DNA of 64,000 bases. Origin: Methylobacterium sp. 17Sr1-1. Its GTDB lineage: Bacteria; Pseudomonadota; Alphaproteobacteria; Rhizobiales; Beijerinckiaceae. Of this stretch, positions 36,757-44,938 are shown piece by piece. The notes beneath the pieces are model-generated. The model was not told the DNA's origin. It did not search any database and saw nothing but the letters and a program-made list of their open reading frames with translations. Each line of letters opens with the position of its first letter. The first letter of the stretch is position 1. Position numbers and translations under genes: made by a program. The stretch spans positions 335,001 to 399,000 of the forward strand of contig NZ_CP029552.1 in the NCBI RefSeq assembly GCF_003173775.1. The letters are read 5' to 3'.

Positions 36757-38274
36757 TCAGGCCTGCGCCGCCGCCGGGCTCGCATCGCCCGGCACCTCGA
36801 TCACTGCCCTTAAGCCGCCGAGTGCGGCCGCGTCGAGGCGCAGGCGCCCGCGATAGAGGGCGGCGAGGTCGGAGACGATGGAGAGACCCAGCCCCGAGCC
36901 GGGCTTGGTCTCGTCGAGGCGCCGGCCGCGCTCCAGCACGGCGGCCCTCGCCTCCGGCGGCAGGCCGGGCCCGTCATCCTCCACCGTGACGATGAGGTGC
37001 GGGTACTCGCCCTGGCCGATCACCTCGGCGCGGATCGAGACGCGCGACTGCGCCCACTTGGCGGCGTTGTCGACGAGGTTGCCGATCATCTCCTCGAAAT
37101 CCTGGCGCTCGCCGCGGAAGCGCAGGCCCGGGGTGACGCTGGTATCGAAGGTCAGGTCCTTGTCGTAGAAGATCTTGCCAAAGGTGCGCACCAGCGCCGC
37201 CACCACCGGCTCGACGTCGGTGAAGGTGCCGAGCGCGCCGGCCAGAGCCGCGGCGCGGGCGCGGTCGAGGTGGTAGTTCACCTGGTCGCGCATCACCGCG
37301 GCCTGCTCCCGCACCTTGACCGCGAGCTCGCTGTGGGCGTCCCCCGCCGAGGCCTCGTTGACGATGATGCTCAACGGCGTCTTCAGCGCGTGGGCGAGGT
37401 TGCCGACCTGGGTGCGGGCCCGCTCCAGGATCTCGCGGTTGGTCTCGAGGAGCAGGTTCACCTCGCCGGCGAGCGGCGCGATGTCCTGCGGGTACTCGCC
37501 CGAGATGCGGTCCGCCTCGCCGCGGCGGATGGCGCCGAGCGCCGCCCGCAGCTTGATCAGCGGGGCGAGGCCGAAGCGGATCTGCAACAGGGTGGTGAGG
37601 CCGAGCGAGAGGCCGAGCAGTGCGAAGGTGGTGGTGAGCGCGAAGGTGAAGCGCCGCATGTCGGCGGCGATCTCGTCCGAGGGGCCGGCCACCCGCACGA
37701 GGTAGCGGCCCTCCTCGCCGAGATCGACGGTGCGCTCGATGATGCGCAGCGGCCGGTCGTCCTGCGCCTTGCCGTAGCCCTTGCGCAATTGCCCGGCGCC
37801 GGCCTCGCCGACCGCGTTGTCGGGCGGCTGGAGCGGCACGCCGACGAGCGAGCGCGAGGTGCGCAGGTCCCTGGGCCGGGCGTTCGGCCGGCCGACCTGC
37901 CAGTACCAGCCCGACAGCGGCAGGTCGAAGCGCGGGTCGCCGAGCGCCCCGAAGCTGCGCGCCTCGGAATCGGAGGGCGAGACGAGGTTGGTGGCGAGAT
38001 CGTTGGCGTAGACGAGGAGCCGGCTGTCGAAGGCCCGCTCGGTGGTCTCGCGGTAGAGGGTCGAGAGGATCAGCCCGGCGATCAGCAGGATCAGCGCGCT
38101 CGCGAGCAGCGACGAGACGGCGAGGCGGACCGCGATCGAGCGCTTGCGCCACGGCCGCCAGCCGAGCCACCAGAATCGCCCGGATGCGCGGGGCGCGGCG
38201 GGGGCGACGCCGCCGGCAAGGCCCGTCTCCGCCGCCGGTGGCGCCTCGGCCGCGGCCCGGCCGGGACCGGTCAC
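36757..38274 (-). CDS. PhoQ-like sensor histidine kinase
   Basis: 505 residues. A proline/alanine-rich cytoplasmic N-terminus (about 45 residues) is followed by a membrane helix (51-73), a periplasmic sensor region with GWYWQVGRP, a second helix (210-232), a HAMP-like segment, the H-box NLAH295ALKTPLS and a HATPase domain (NLVDNAAKWA, DDGPGLPPEA, GSGLGLSI). The AHALKTPLS form of the H-box is typical of the PhoQ group in alphaproteobacteria. Its ATG overlaps the response regulator stop by four bases, so they form one unit. Confidence 0.9.
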   Translation of the reverse strand: MTGPGRAAAEAPPAAETGLAGGVAPAAPRASGRFWWLGWRPWRKRSIAVRLAVSSLLASALILLIAGLILSTLYRETTERAFDSRLLVYANDLATNLVSPSDSEARSFGALGDPRFDLPLSGWYWQVGRPNARPRDLRTSRSLVGVPLQPPDNAVGEAGAGQLRKGYGKAQDDRPLRIIERTVDLGEEGRYLVRVAGPSDEIAADMRRFTFALTTTFALLGLSLGLTTLLQIRFGLAPLIKLRAALGAIRRGEADRISGEYPQDIAPLAGEVNLLLETNREILERARTQVGNLAHALKTPLSIIVNEASAGDAHSELAVKVREQAAVMRDQVNYHLDRARAAALAGALGTFTDVEPVVAALVRTFGKIFYDKDLTFDTSVTPGLRFRGERQDFEEMIGNLVDNAAKWAQSRVSIRAEVIGQGEYPHLIVTVEDDGPGLPPEARAAVLERGRRLDETKPGSGLGLSIVSDLAALYRGRLRLDAAALGGLRAVIEVPGDASPAAAQA

Positions 38275-38948
38275 GGCTGCTTTCCGCCGGCGCCCGCGTC
38301 GATCAGGTAGCCGAGGCCGCGCACGGTCTGGATCAGGTCGACCGCGAGCTTCTTGCGCAGGCGCCCGACGAAGACCTCGATGGTGTTCGAGTCGCGGTCG
38401 AAATCCTGGTCGTAGAGGTGCTCGGTCAATTCGGCCCGGGACACGACCCGGCCGGTATGGTGCATCAGGTAGGAGAGCAGCCGGTACTCGTGCGAGGTGA
38501 GCTTGACCGGGCTGCCGTCGACGAAGACGCGGCCCGAGCGGGTGTCGAGGACGACCGGGCCGGCGCTGATCTGGCTCGTGGCGTGGCCGGCGGTGCGGCG
38601 GAGCAGCGCGCGCACCCGGGCCAGCAGCTCCTCCATGTGGAAGGGCTTCGTCACGTAGTCGTCGGCGCCGGCATCGAAGCCGTTGACCTTGTCGCTCCAG
38701 CGGTCGCGGGCGGTGAGGATGATGACCGGCGTCTTCACCTGCGCCCGGCGCCAGCCCGACAGGACCGAGACGCCGTCGGCCTTGGGCAGGCCCATGTCGA
38801 GGATGATGCAGTCGTAGGGCTCGGTCTCGCCGAGGAAGGCGCCCTCCTCGCCGTCGAACGCCTTGTCGACGGCGTAGCCCGCCTCTTCCAGGGCGCTCAC
38901 GACCTGGCGGTTGAGATCCCGGTCATCCTCGACCACGAGCAGACGCAC
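38271..38948 (-). CDS. OmpR/PhoP-type response regulator
   Basis: 225 residues. Receiver domain with the acidic pair in LLVVEDDRDLNRQ, phosphoacceptor D51 (CIILDMGLPKADG), and K in YVTKPFHMEELLARV; OmpR-type winged helix ending NTIEVFVGRLRKKLAVDLIQTVRGLGYLID. It works with the kinase that follows and overlaps it. A PepSY protein is encoded 35 bases upstream on the same strand, a common association for PhoP/PhoQ-like systems. Confidence 0.93.
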   Translation of the reverse strand: MRLLVVEDDRDLNRQVVSALEEAGYAVDKAFDGEEGAFLGETEPYDCIILDMGLPKADGVSVLSGWRRAQVKTPVIILTARDRWSDKVNGFDAGADDYVTKPFHMEELLARVRALLRRTAGHATSQISAGPVVLDTRSGRVFVDGSPVKLTSHEYRLLSYLMHHTGRVVSRAELTEHLYDQDFDRDSNTIEVFVGRLRKKLAVDLIQTVRGLGYLIDAGAGGKQP

Positions 38949-38983
38949 GACCCGAACCCCTCAGTTCAGAACAAACCCGCGTT

Positions 38984-39361
38984 TCACCACTGGCCGGACA
39001 CTTGTCCCGACCGGGCATCCACCATCACGTGCACGAACTGGCCGTCCTTGCGCAAGGCCGTCAGCATGTAGACCAGCGTCTCGTCCCGCCGGCAGAGATT
39101 GGCCCGCACGATGTCGGCCCGCGGCACGGCGGCCCGCGCCGCGCGGATCGCCGCCACCGGCTCGACCACGCGCTTCTCCGCCACCGCCTCGCGCAGGTCG
39201 CCGGAGGAGAGGCAGGTCTGGTGCGTCTCCACCGCCTTCAGCGGTTGCGCCGGCACGGCGCCCGTGGCGGTCTCGTCCCGCTCCTCCGCGGCCGCGAGCC
39301 AGCCCGAGGCGCCGGCGAGGCCGACGAGGGCGGGGAGCAGGAGGAGAGCGAGGTTGCGCAT
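38984..39361 (-). CDS. Secreted PepSY domain protein
   Basis: 125 residues from the ATG at 39361; in-frame ATGs at 39373 and 39439 are possible. Signal peptide MRNLALLLLPALVGLAGASG. The mature part ends with a PepSY-like unit: EPVAAIRAARAAVPRADIVRANLCRRDETLVYMLTALRKDGQFVHVMVDARSGQVSGQ. PepSY domains are thought to bind or restrain peptidases outside the cytoplasm. It heads the operon with the response regulator and kinase, and could be a sensory or target component of that pathway. Confidence 0.8.
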   Translation of the reverse strand: MRNLALLLLPALVGLAGASGWLAAAEERDETATGAVPAQPLKAVETHQTCLSSGDLREAVAEKRVVEPVAAIRAARAAVPRADIVRANLCRRDETLVYMLTALRKDGQFVHVMVDARSGQVSGQW

Positions 39362-39596
39362 GCCGGGGACCATCGTCGCCGGGCACTGAATGCACCCTGA
39401 ATGCGAAGGTGCCGGGTTTCGAGGGGCGCGCCCGGTCACGTTCTCGTGTGCGGCCGAGGTTCCGGCGCCGGCTTCGTCGCCGATCCGGGTGTGGCGCGGG
39501 CGACGCGGGTGAACCGATCCGGCGACGTGGCTGTTATGGTTAAGGCCGTGCTAACCCCGCCGGCCGACCCTGCCGGCCGCCAGCCAGGGAGTTGCC

Positions 39597-40031
39597 ATGC
39601 GCCCCGCCGCGTTCCCGTTCCTCGCCGTCGCATGGTGCCTCGCCGGCGCGGCCTACGCGCAGGAGGCGGTCCCCGAGCCCGTTTCCGCCGCCACGGAGAT
39701 GGGCGGCTTTGCGGTGGACGGCTTGGCGATGGGTGGCGCGCCCCTGCTGCTGCGCATCCGCCCTCGGGACGAAGCGCCGGAGGAGGGCTCCGGCGTTGAT
39801 GCCGCTGCGGCTGCCCGCGCGGCGGAGATCGCGCGCCAAGTGGCTCTCGCCCGCGCCGTCGCGGCCCGCGAGGCGTTCGAGGCGCGGATCACCGCCCGGG
39901 CCAACCGGGCGATCGCCTCGGTGTGCACCGGGTGCCTGGGGCCGGTGCCGCCGTCGGTGGCGCTGGCGCCGCCGGTCGTGGTGGCCGCGCCGCGGCCGGT
40001 TCCGGCCTCGGTCGCGATGACCGATCCATAG
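39597..40031 (+). CDS. Secreted Ala/Val/Pro-rich protein of unknown function
   Basis: 144 residues from the ATG at 39597 with GGGAG upstream. Signal peptide (1-21, ending AYA). The centre is an alanine-rich helix (DAAAAARAAEIARQVALARAVAAREAFEARITARANRAIA), followed by a CTGC motif and a Pro/Val-rich tail. The two cysteines in CTGC could form a redox or metal site. No domain is recognised. It is divergent from the PepSY operon. Confidence 0.68.
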   Translation: MRPAAFPFLAVAWCLAGAAYAQEAVPEPVSAATEMGGFAVDGLAMGGAPLLLRIRPRDEAPEEGSGVDAAAAARAAEIARQVALARAVAAREAFEARITARANRAIASVCTGCLGPVPPSVALAPPVVVAAPRPVPASVAMTDP

Positions 40032-40100
40032 GCTCCTTCGCTGGTGTCAGGATGAGTCCCGTCGCGCGACAGAGTCAGCCCGAGCCCGCCACCTCTTGCA

Positions 40101-40424
40101 TCACCGCGTCCCGAGCCGCCTTGCCGCCCGCTTGAGCGTGGCGTTCATCCGGGTCTGCCAGCCGTCGCCCGTCGCCTTGAACGCCTCCACCACGTCCCGG
40201 TCGAGACGGATCGTGACCGGCACCTTCGTCACCTCGGCTTTGGGCCGGCCACGCCGCGTCAGGGCGGCGTAGAGTGCGGGCGGCAGCACCTCGCCGGCAG
40301 GCCGCATCCGGGCGAACTGCTCGGCCGTGATCTCCGGATTGTCGGGATCCTGCGCGATCCCGGCTTGGATCTCCGCCTCCTCGGCATCGGTGAGGGGCGG
40401 CAGGCTCGCCCTACGTCTCGTCAT
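40101..40424 (-). CDS. brnA: BrnA-type antitoxin (orphan)
   Basis: 107 residues from the ATG at 40424 with GAGGAG upstream. The C-terminal part VPVTIRLDRDVVEAFKATGDGWQTRMNATLKRAAR is the BrnA signature: a ribbon-helix-helix DNA-binding domain that also neutralises the RNase BrnT. In an intact system brnT lies directly upstream. Here only the last half of brnT remains and overlaps the brnA start, so this antitoxin has no toxin. It may still repress its own promoter or counteract a related toxin elsewhere. Confidence 0.85.
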   Translation of the reverse strand: MTRRRASLPPLTDAEEAEIQAGIAQDPDNPEITAEQFARMRPAGEVLPPALYAALTRRGRPKAEVTKVPVTIRLDRDVVEAFKATGDGWQTRMNATLKRAARRLGTR

Positions 40425-40566
40425 AGCGACTCCTCTCGCTGCGGCTCGCTCGCCGCAGACTGATGGCCGAGACGGCCTCGCTGCCGACGAGGGCGAAGAC
40501 CAGGGATACGAGCTGCCCGTCGAGAAAGCCGACCGCGAGGAAGCGCGGGCGGCCGTCGGTACAAGT
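40411..40566 (-). pseudogene. brnT: 5'-truncated brnT toxin remnant
   Basis: The minus-strand frame from 40566 to the TAG at 40413-40411 encodes DGRPRFLAVGFLDGQLVSLVFALV and then SAISLRRASRSERSRYDET. This is the second half of a BrnT RNase (the strand pair RxxAxG...LxVVF and the ISxRxAxxxExxxYxE ending). A TAG stands immediately before it and no BrnT N-terminus appears in any frame further upstream, where a palindromic repeat (40640-40791) is found instead. The usual BrnT is about 90 residues, so about 40 are missing. Confidence 0.75.
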
Positions 40567-40639
40567 CTATCCCCGGATCGCGGATGCTGCATTGATGCTT
40601 CTACTCGTCCTGGGCTTTGCTCGACAGTCTCGACACCCT

Positions 40640-40791
40640 CCGTGTCATTCCGAGGCCGCGCAGTGGAGCCCGGAATCCAGAACCGCTGATCGTACAGGAT
40701 AAAGCGGACAGTGTTCCGCGTGGTTCTGCATCACCTGAGTGTCTGGGCGTGCCTTCGGCACTCCGGGCTCCGCTGCGAGGCCCCGGAATGA
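40640..40791. repeat. Paired palindromic repeats, GTCATTCCG type
   Basis: TGTCATTCCGAGGCCGCGCA (from 40640) pairs with the reverse complement of the unit ending near 40791 (GGGCTCCGCTGCGAGG, then CCCCGGAATGAGAC). The arms are about 32 bases and about 85 bases lie between them. The same core unit occurs at 26674 and 51144. It sits where the 5' half of brnT should be. Confidence 0.8.
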
Positions 40792-40989
40792 GACTGTGAT
40801 TGTCAAATCCATGGGGCGAATCGAATAATCTTTCCACTCATTGGAGGCGCTATCCATACATGTGAAGGCATGTTGTACGAGATTATTGCTTGTAAAAAAT
40901 ATTGCGCGCCGTTCTCGTTGTCGCCCTGGACCTCCCGCGCCGGATCGGGCAGGGCAGGGGCTTTCCGGCCCCACCGCCCCGAGAGCGCC

Positions 40990-41730
40990 GTGATCCGCCT
41001 GCATCTCCCGTTCCTCGCCGCCCTCCTCCTCGCCACCCCCGCCCACGCCGTCGTCGGCGGCACCGACGCCTCCGACACGCCCCTCGCCCACTCCAGCGTG
41101 ATGGTGCTGTCCTCCCGCGGCGGGGTCTGCACCGGCATCGTGCTCGCCCGCGACGTGGTGCTCACCGCGGCCCATTGCGCCGCCCCCGGGGTCGAGCACC
41201 GGGTGCATTTTCGCGATGAATCCGGGGCGCCGGTCATGCTCGGGATCGCCGCCCGGGTGCTGCATCCGGGCTACGATGCGGGGGCCATCGCCGGGCGACG
41301 GCGCTCGATCGATCTCGCGCTCCTGCGCACCGAGACGGCCCTGCCGGCCCGCTTCGTCCCGGCGAGCCTGACCGAGGCGCCGGTCGCCGCCGGCACGCCG
41401 CTGACCCTCGGCGGCTACGGCGTCGCCCGCCCGGGCGACCACCGCAGCACCGGCACCTTCCGCACCGCGACGATGCCACTGGTCGAGCCCCACGGCCCGA
41501 GCCGCATCCTGGCCTGGCTGAAAGGTCCGGCAGCGTCGGGCGCCTGCGAGGGCGATTCGGGCGGGCCGATCGTGACCGCTGACGGAGGCGTGCTCGCGGT
41601 GACCACCTGGGCGAGCGGTTCGGGCAAATCGGCCTGCGGCGGCGTCTCGCAGGGCGTGCTGGTCGGGCCGCAGCGGGCGTGGATCTCGCGCGCGACCGCC
41701 GCGTGGGGTGCCGAGGCGCGCTGGGAGTGA
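40990..41730 (+). CDS. Secreted trypsin-like (S1) serine protease
   Basis: 246 residues from a GTG at 40990, which places a signal peptide (VIRLHLPFLAALLLATPAHA) at the start; the frame is open upstream but repeat-like. The catalytic triad is H62 (LTAAHC), D108 (SIDLALL) and S190 (EGDSGGP), with GTGIVLARD-type strands around it. Signal peptidase cleavage after AHA would leave VVGG, which equals the mature N-terminus of active trypsins, so no activation step seems needed. It lies just before a second, related protease gene on the same strand. Confidence 0.9.
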   Translation: MIRLHLPFLAALLLATPAHAVVGGTDASDTPLAHSSVMVLSSRGGVCTGIVLARDVVLTAAHCAAPGVEHRVHFRDESGAPVMLGIAARVLHPGYDAGAIAGRRRSIDLALLRTETALPARFVPASLTEAPVAAGTPLTLGGYGVARPGDHRSTGTFRTATMPLVEPHGPSRILAWLKGPAASGACEGDSGGPIVTADGGVLAVTTWASGSGKSACGGVSQGVLVGPQRAWISRATAAWGAEARWE

Positions 41731-41849
41731 CGGCCCTCCCGCCCCGCTCACGGCTTCGTTCCCGCGGCGGGCCCGTGCCGGTGCGGAACCACACCCTTCG
41801 CGCGAGACTTCACTTGTCGAGCGTGGCCGCACGCTTCTAGGGTGGTCCC

Positions 41850-42731
41850 ATGCGCGTCTCTCCGTCCCGCCTCCGTTCCGCCCTGCGTCCCCTCTCGGCC
41901 GCCCTCGCGGTGGCCGCGCCCCTCGGCCTGTGGAGCGGCGGCGCCGGCGCCGTGGTCCGGGGCGAGGTGACCCGCGATCCCGACGGCCTGCGCGGCTCGG
42001 TGGTGCGGATCGAGAGCACCACCGGCGAGATGTGCTCCGGATCGCTCATCGGTCCCGACCTCGTCCTCACCGCGGCCCATTGCGTGATGCGCAAGGCCGG
42101 CTACTGGATCGTGGTCGTCGACCGCAACTTCCGCCAGCGCCGCCTGCGGGCGATCGCGGCGGCGATGCACCCGGATTTCGTGCCCGGCACCACGCCCGAG
42201 ACCCAGCCCGGCACCGACCTCGCCATCCTGAAGCTCAGCGAGCGCCTCGGCCCCGATTTCCGTCCCCTCGACACCCGCTATGGCGGCGAGATCCCGCAGG
42301 GCGACACCGTGGCCATCGCCGGCTACGGCGTGGTGGCGGAGAACCGGCGCGGCAGCGCCCGGGTGCTGCGCCAGGCCCGCCTCGTCTCGCTCGGCGAGCT
42401 CCAGGTCGCCAACACCGTGACGGTGGTGGCCGACCGATCCACGCTGGCCGAGACCGCCGGCGCCGGCGCCTGCCTCGGCGATTCCGGCGGGCCGATCCTG
42501 CGCGGTGGCCCGGGCGGCTACCAGCTCGTCGGCGTGGTGAGCTGGTCGAGCGGCGCCGCCCAGCAGGGCCGGGTCCGCACCGCCTGCGGCGGCTTCACCG
42601 CCGTGACGCCGGTTGGCCAGCACGCGAGCTGGATCAACGCCCGCGCCGCCGAGCTCGCCCGCTTCGAGCCCGGCGAGGCGATGCCGGTGGGCGCTCGACC
42701 GAACCGGGCGGACTGGACCGGGGGGCGTTAG
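41850..42731 (+). CDS. Second secreted trypsin-like (S1) serine protease
   Basis: 293 residues from the ATG at 41850. Signal peptide about 1-34 (LAVAAPLGLWSGGAGA), triad H77 (LTAAHC), D123 (GTDLAIL) and S212 (LGDSGGP). As in the preceding protease, the predicted mature end begins VVRG. It is about 50 residues longer, with a C-terminal extension ending in NRADWTGGR. The two share organisation but not close sequence identity, so they are old paralogues. The 119-base gap between them makes co-transcription likely. Confidence 0.9.
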   Translation: MRVSPSRLRSALRPLSAALAVAAPLGLWSGGAGAVVRGEVTRDPDGLRGSVVRIESTTGEMCSGSLIGPDLVLTAAHCVMRKAGYWIVVVDRNFRQRRLRAIAAAMHPDFVPGTTPETQPGTDLAILKLSERLGPDFRPLDTRYGGEIPQGDTVAIAGYGVVAENRRGSARVLRQARLVSLGELQVANTVTVVADRSTLAETAGAGACLGDSGGPILRGGPGGYQLVGVVSWSSGAAQQGRVRTACGGFTAVTPVGQHASWINARAAELARFEPGEAMPVGARPNRADWTGGR

Positions 42732-42818
42732 AGCGGCGACCGATCGCTGCTCCAGGTTTTTGAGTGTGCCGCATTTTCTGCGGCGAACCGGCATCCACGT
42801 CGTCGGAAAATGCTCTAA
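42728..42818. repeat. Intergenic element bounded by TTAGAGC/GCTCTAA
   Basis: TTAGAGC overlaps the end of the protease gene and GCTCTAA closes the element at 42818. Inside is GCATTTTCTGCGGCGAACC and GGCATCCACGTCGTCGGAAA. I recall sequences of this form (GAGCATTTTCCGACG...) between genes of Methylobacterium and relatives; the recall, not a search, is the basis. It lies upstream of the DoxX gene. Confidence 0.6.
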
Positions 42819-42881
42819 CAGCAGCTTGACTGTTCCACGGCCACGCTCTCCAACGGGCTCCGATCAATCCGGAGCACCCCG

Positions 42882-43271
42882 ATGAGCCAAGCCGTCTTCA
42901 GCCTCGCCCGCATCCTCGTCGTCGTGCTGTTCTGCGTCTCCGGCGCCCAGAAGCTGATGAACCCGGCCGGCGTCGTGGCCGCGGTCTCGGGCAAGGGCCT
43001 GCCCTACCCGGAGGTGCTGGCCTGGCTCACCATCGCGGCCGAGCTGGGTCTCGGGCTCCTGATCGCCCTCGGCTTCTACGCGCGCGCCGCCTCGGTGCTG
43101 CTCGCCGTCTTCACCCTGGCGACGATCGTGTTTTTCCACAACTTCTGGACGATGTCGGGTGATGCGTTCCGCATGAACCAGATCCAGGCGATGAAGAACC
43201 TGTCGATCATCGGCGGCCTCCTGATGATCGCCGCCGCCGGTCCCGGCCGCTTCGCCCTCAACCGGCGCTGA
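42882..43271 (+). CDS. DoxX family membrane protein
   Basis: 129 residues with four hydrophobic helices. DoxX features are the opening SLARILVVVLFCVSGAQKLMNP, then ELGLGLLIALGFYARAASVLLAVF and the final helix. DoxX-like proteins are small membrane proteins linked to quinone or thiosulfate oxidation or to oxidative stress, but the role of most is open. The start is the ATG at 42882. Single gene. Confidence 0.88.
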   Translation: MSQAVFSLARILVVVLFCVSGAQKLMNPAGVVAAVSGKGLPYPEVLAWLTIAAELGLGLLIALGFYARAASVLLAVFTLATIVFFHNFWTMSGDAFRMNQIQAMKNLSIIGGLLMIAAAGPGRFALNRR

Positions 43272-43378
43272 GCGCGGGACTTTTTTGTCCGGCCGTCGCG
43301 CCGGAACGGCGCCGCGCCCGGTACGTTGACCGCCCCTGAAGGCACGCGATCGGCGACGTTGAGGAGTGGTTGAGGGGC

Positions 43379-44371
43379 ATGGCCGCGGACACGACATTGC
43401 CGGACGCGGCGTTCCGCAGCTTCGCCGAGGGCGCGGGGCTGATGATCTGGCGCGCCGACCCTCAGGCGCGCCTCATCTACGTCAACCCGGCCTGGACGGA
43501 GTTTCGCGGCCGCGCGGCCGAGGACGAGCTCGGTCACGGCTGGAAGGACGGCCTGCATCCGCAAGACCGGGACGCGCACGAGGCCGCTCTCGCGGCGGCC
43601 TATGCCCGGCGCCGGCCGCACAGCGCCGAGTACCGCTTACGCCGCCACGACGGCGCGTTCCGGTGGATCCACGGCCACGCCTACCCGCTGCACGAGGGCG
43701 GCGACTTCACGGGCTTCGCCGGCTCCTGCTTCGACATCACCGAGCGCAAGGAGGCCGAGGAGCACGCCGCCCGGGCGATGGCCGAGCAGGAGGCGCTGCT
43801 GGCCGAGATCTACCACCGGGTGCGCAACAACCTGCAGGTCACGGTGAGCCTGATCGGGCTCTACGGCCGCGCCGCGGCGGCACCCTGCCGCCCGGCCTTC
43901 GACGCGCTCGGCCAGCGGGTGCGGGCGATCGCCCTGGTGCAGCAGCACCTGCACGAGGCGCCGCAGATCGCCAGCGTCGACCTCGCCGAGTACCTGACGC
44001 GCCTCGCGGAGGGCTTGGGCCAGCTGCGCCGGGCCGGGCGCATCGCCGTGACGGTCGAGGCGGGTCGCACGGCGCTCCTGGAGCCGCGCCGGGTCAACGC
44101 GCTCGGCATGATCCTGGCCGAGATCGTCGCCGAATGCCTCGACGGCACCGACGAGGCCGCCGCTTGCGTCACCCGGGTCGAGGTGCCGGCGGGCGCGGGC
44201 GCCGATCCGGTCCGGGTGCGGATCACCTCGGGCGGCGTCGCCGGCGAGCCGCCGGCCGGCGTGCCGCGGATCGGCCCCCGCCTGATCGCGGCCTATGCGG
44301 GCCAGGCCGAGATCGCGGTCTCGGGCGCCGGCACCCCGGAATCGCCGCTCGAGCTGACGCTGCCGGCCTGA
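43379..44371 (+). CDS. PAS / HisKA_2-type sensor protein with a degenerate ATPase domain
   Basis: 330 residues from the ATG at 43379 (GAGG upstream). A PAS domain covers about 10-125 (GLMIWRADPQARLIYVNPAWTEFRG ... GFAGSCFDITERK). A HisKA_2 dimerisation block follows with phosphoacceptor H146 in EIYHRVRNNLQ. The ATPase domain is worn: at the N-box LGMILAEIVAE252C the usual Asn is Glu, and no clear GxGxxL box follows (RIGPRLIAAYAG). It can probably be phosphorylated only by another kinase, or it acts as a non-enzymatic sensor. Soluble. Related HWE/HisKA_2 kinases serve the alphaproteobacterial general stress response. Confidence 0.8.
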   Translation: MAADTTLPDAAFRSFAEGAGLMIWRADPQARLIYVNPAWTEFRGRAAEDELGHGWKDGLHPQDRDAHEAALAAAYARRRPHSAEYRLRRHDGAFRWIHGHAYPLHEGGDFTGFAGSCFDITERKEAEEHAARAMAEQEALLAEIYHRVRNNLQVTVSLIGLYGRAAAAPCRPAFDALGQRVRAIALVQQHLHEAPQIASVDLAEYLTRLAEGLGQLRRAGRIAVTVEAGRTALLEPRRVNALGMILAEIVAECLDGTDEAAACVTRVEVPAGAGADPVRVRITSGGVAGEPPAGVPRIGPRLIAAYAGQAEIAVSGAGTPESPLELTLPA

Positions 44372-44441
44372 CACGGTGGCGGGCGGGCCCCCGCCCGCCT
44401 ATATGCCGGGTCTCGACTCCCCAACGTTTCCCCCGGGTCCC

Positions 44442-44870
44442 ATGCTGCCGCCCATCGACGAGATCGTCTCCAACTTCGAGTTCCTGGACGAGTGGGACGA
44501 CCGCCATCAATACCTGATGGAACTCGGCCGCAAGCTGCCGCCCCTGCCCGAGGAGGCTCACAACGAGGCCAATCGGGTGCGCGGCTGCGTCAGCCAGGTC
44601 TGGCTCGAGACGCATGTCGACCGCTCCGGCCCGGAGCCGCGGCTGCACTTCCTCGGCGACAGCGACGCCCACATCACCAAGGGCGTGGTCGCGGTGCTGA
44701 TCGCCTTCTTCGACGGCCGCACCGCCACCGATGCCGCCCGGGCCGACGCCCTCGGGCTGTTCCAGAAGCTCGGCCTCTCCGAGCACCTGACGGCGCAGCG
44801 CTCGAACGGCGCCCGGGCGATGATGGATCGCATCCGCGCCGATGCCGAGGGTGTCGCGGCCGCGGCCTAG
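44442..44870 (+). CDS. SufE family cysteine desulfurase activator
   Basis: 142 residues from the ATG at 44442, the start that matches the family (MLPPIDEIVSNFEFLDEWDDRHQYLMELGRKLPPLPE); a longer frame from 44376 or 44403 is possible but poorly supported. The sulfur-accepting cysteine is C49 in NRVRGCVSQVW. SufE takes persulfide sulfur from SufS and passes it to the SufBCD scaffold for Fe-S cluster assembly. It stands alone here, away from any suf operon, as is usual in this group. Confidence 0.92.
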   Translation: MLPPIDEIVSNFEFLDEWDDRHQYLMELGRKLPPLPEEAHNEANRVRGCVSQVWLETHVDRSGPEPRLHFLGDSDAHITKGVVAVLIAFFDGRTATDAARADALGLFQKLGLSEHLTAQRSNGARAMMDRIRADAEGVAAAA

Positions 44871-44938
44871 GCCACCCTTGCGGCGGCGGCCCCGGGACGG
44901 CACATCGGTGCCTCGACCGCCACCTCCCGGGGAGCCGC

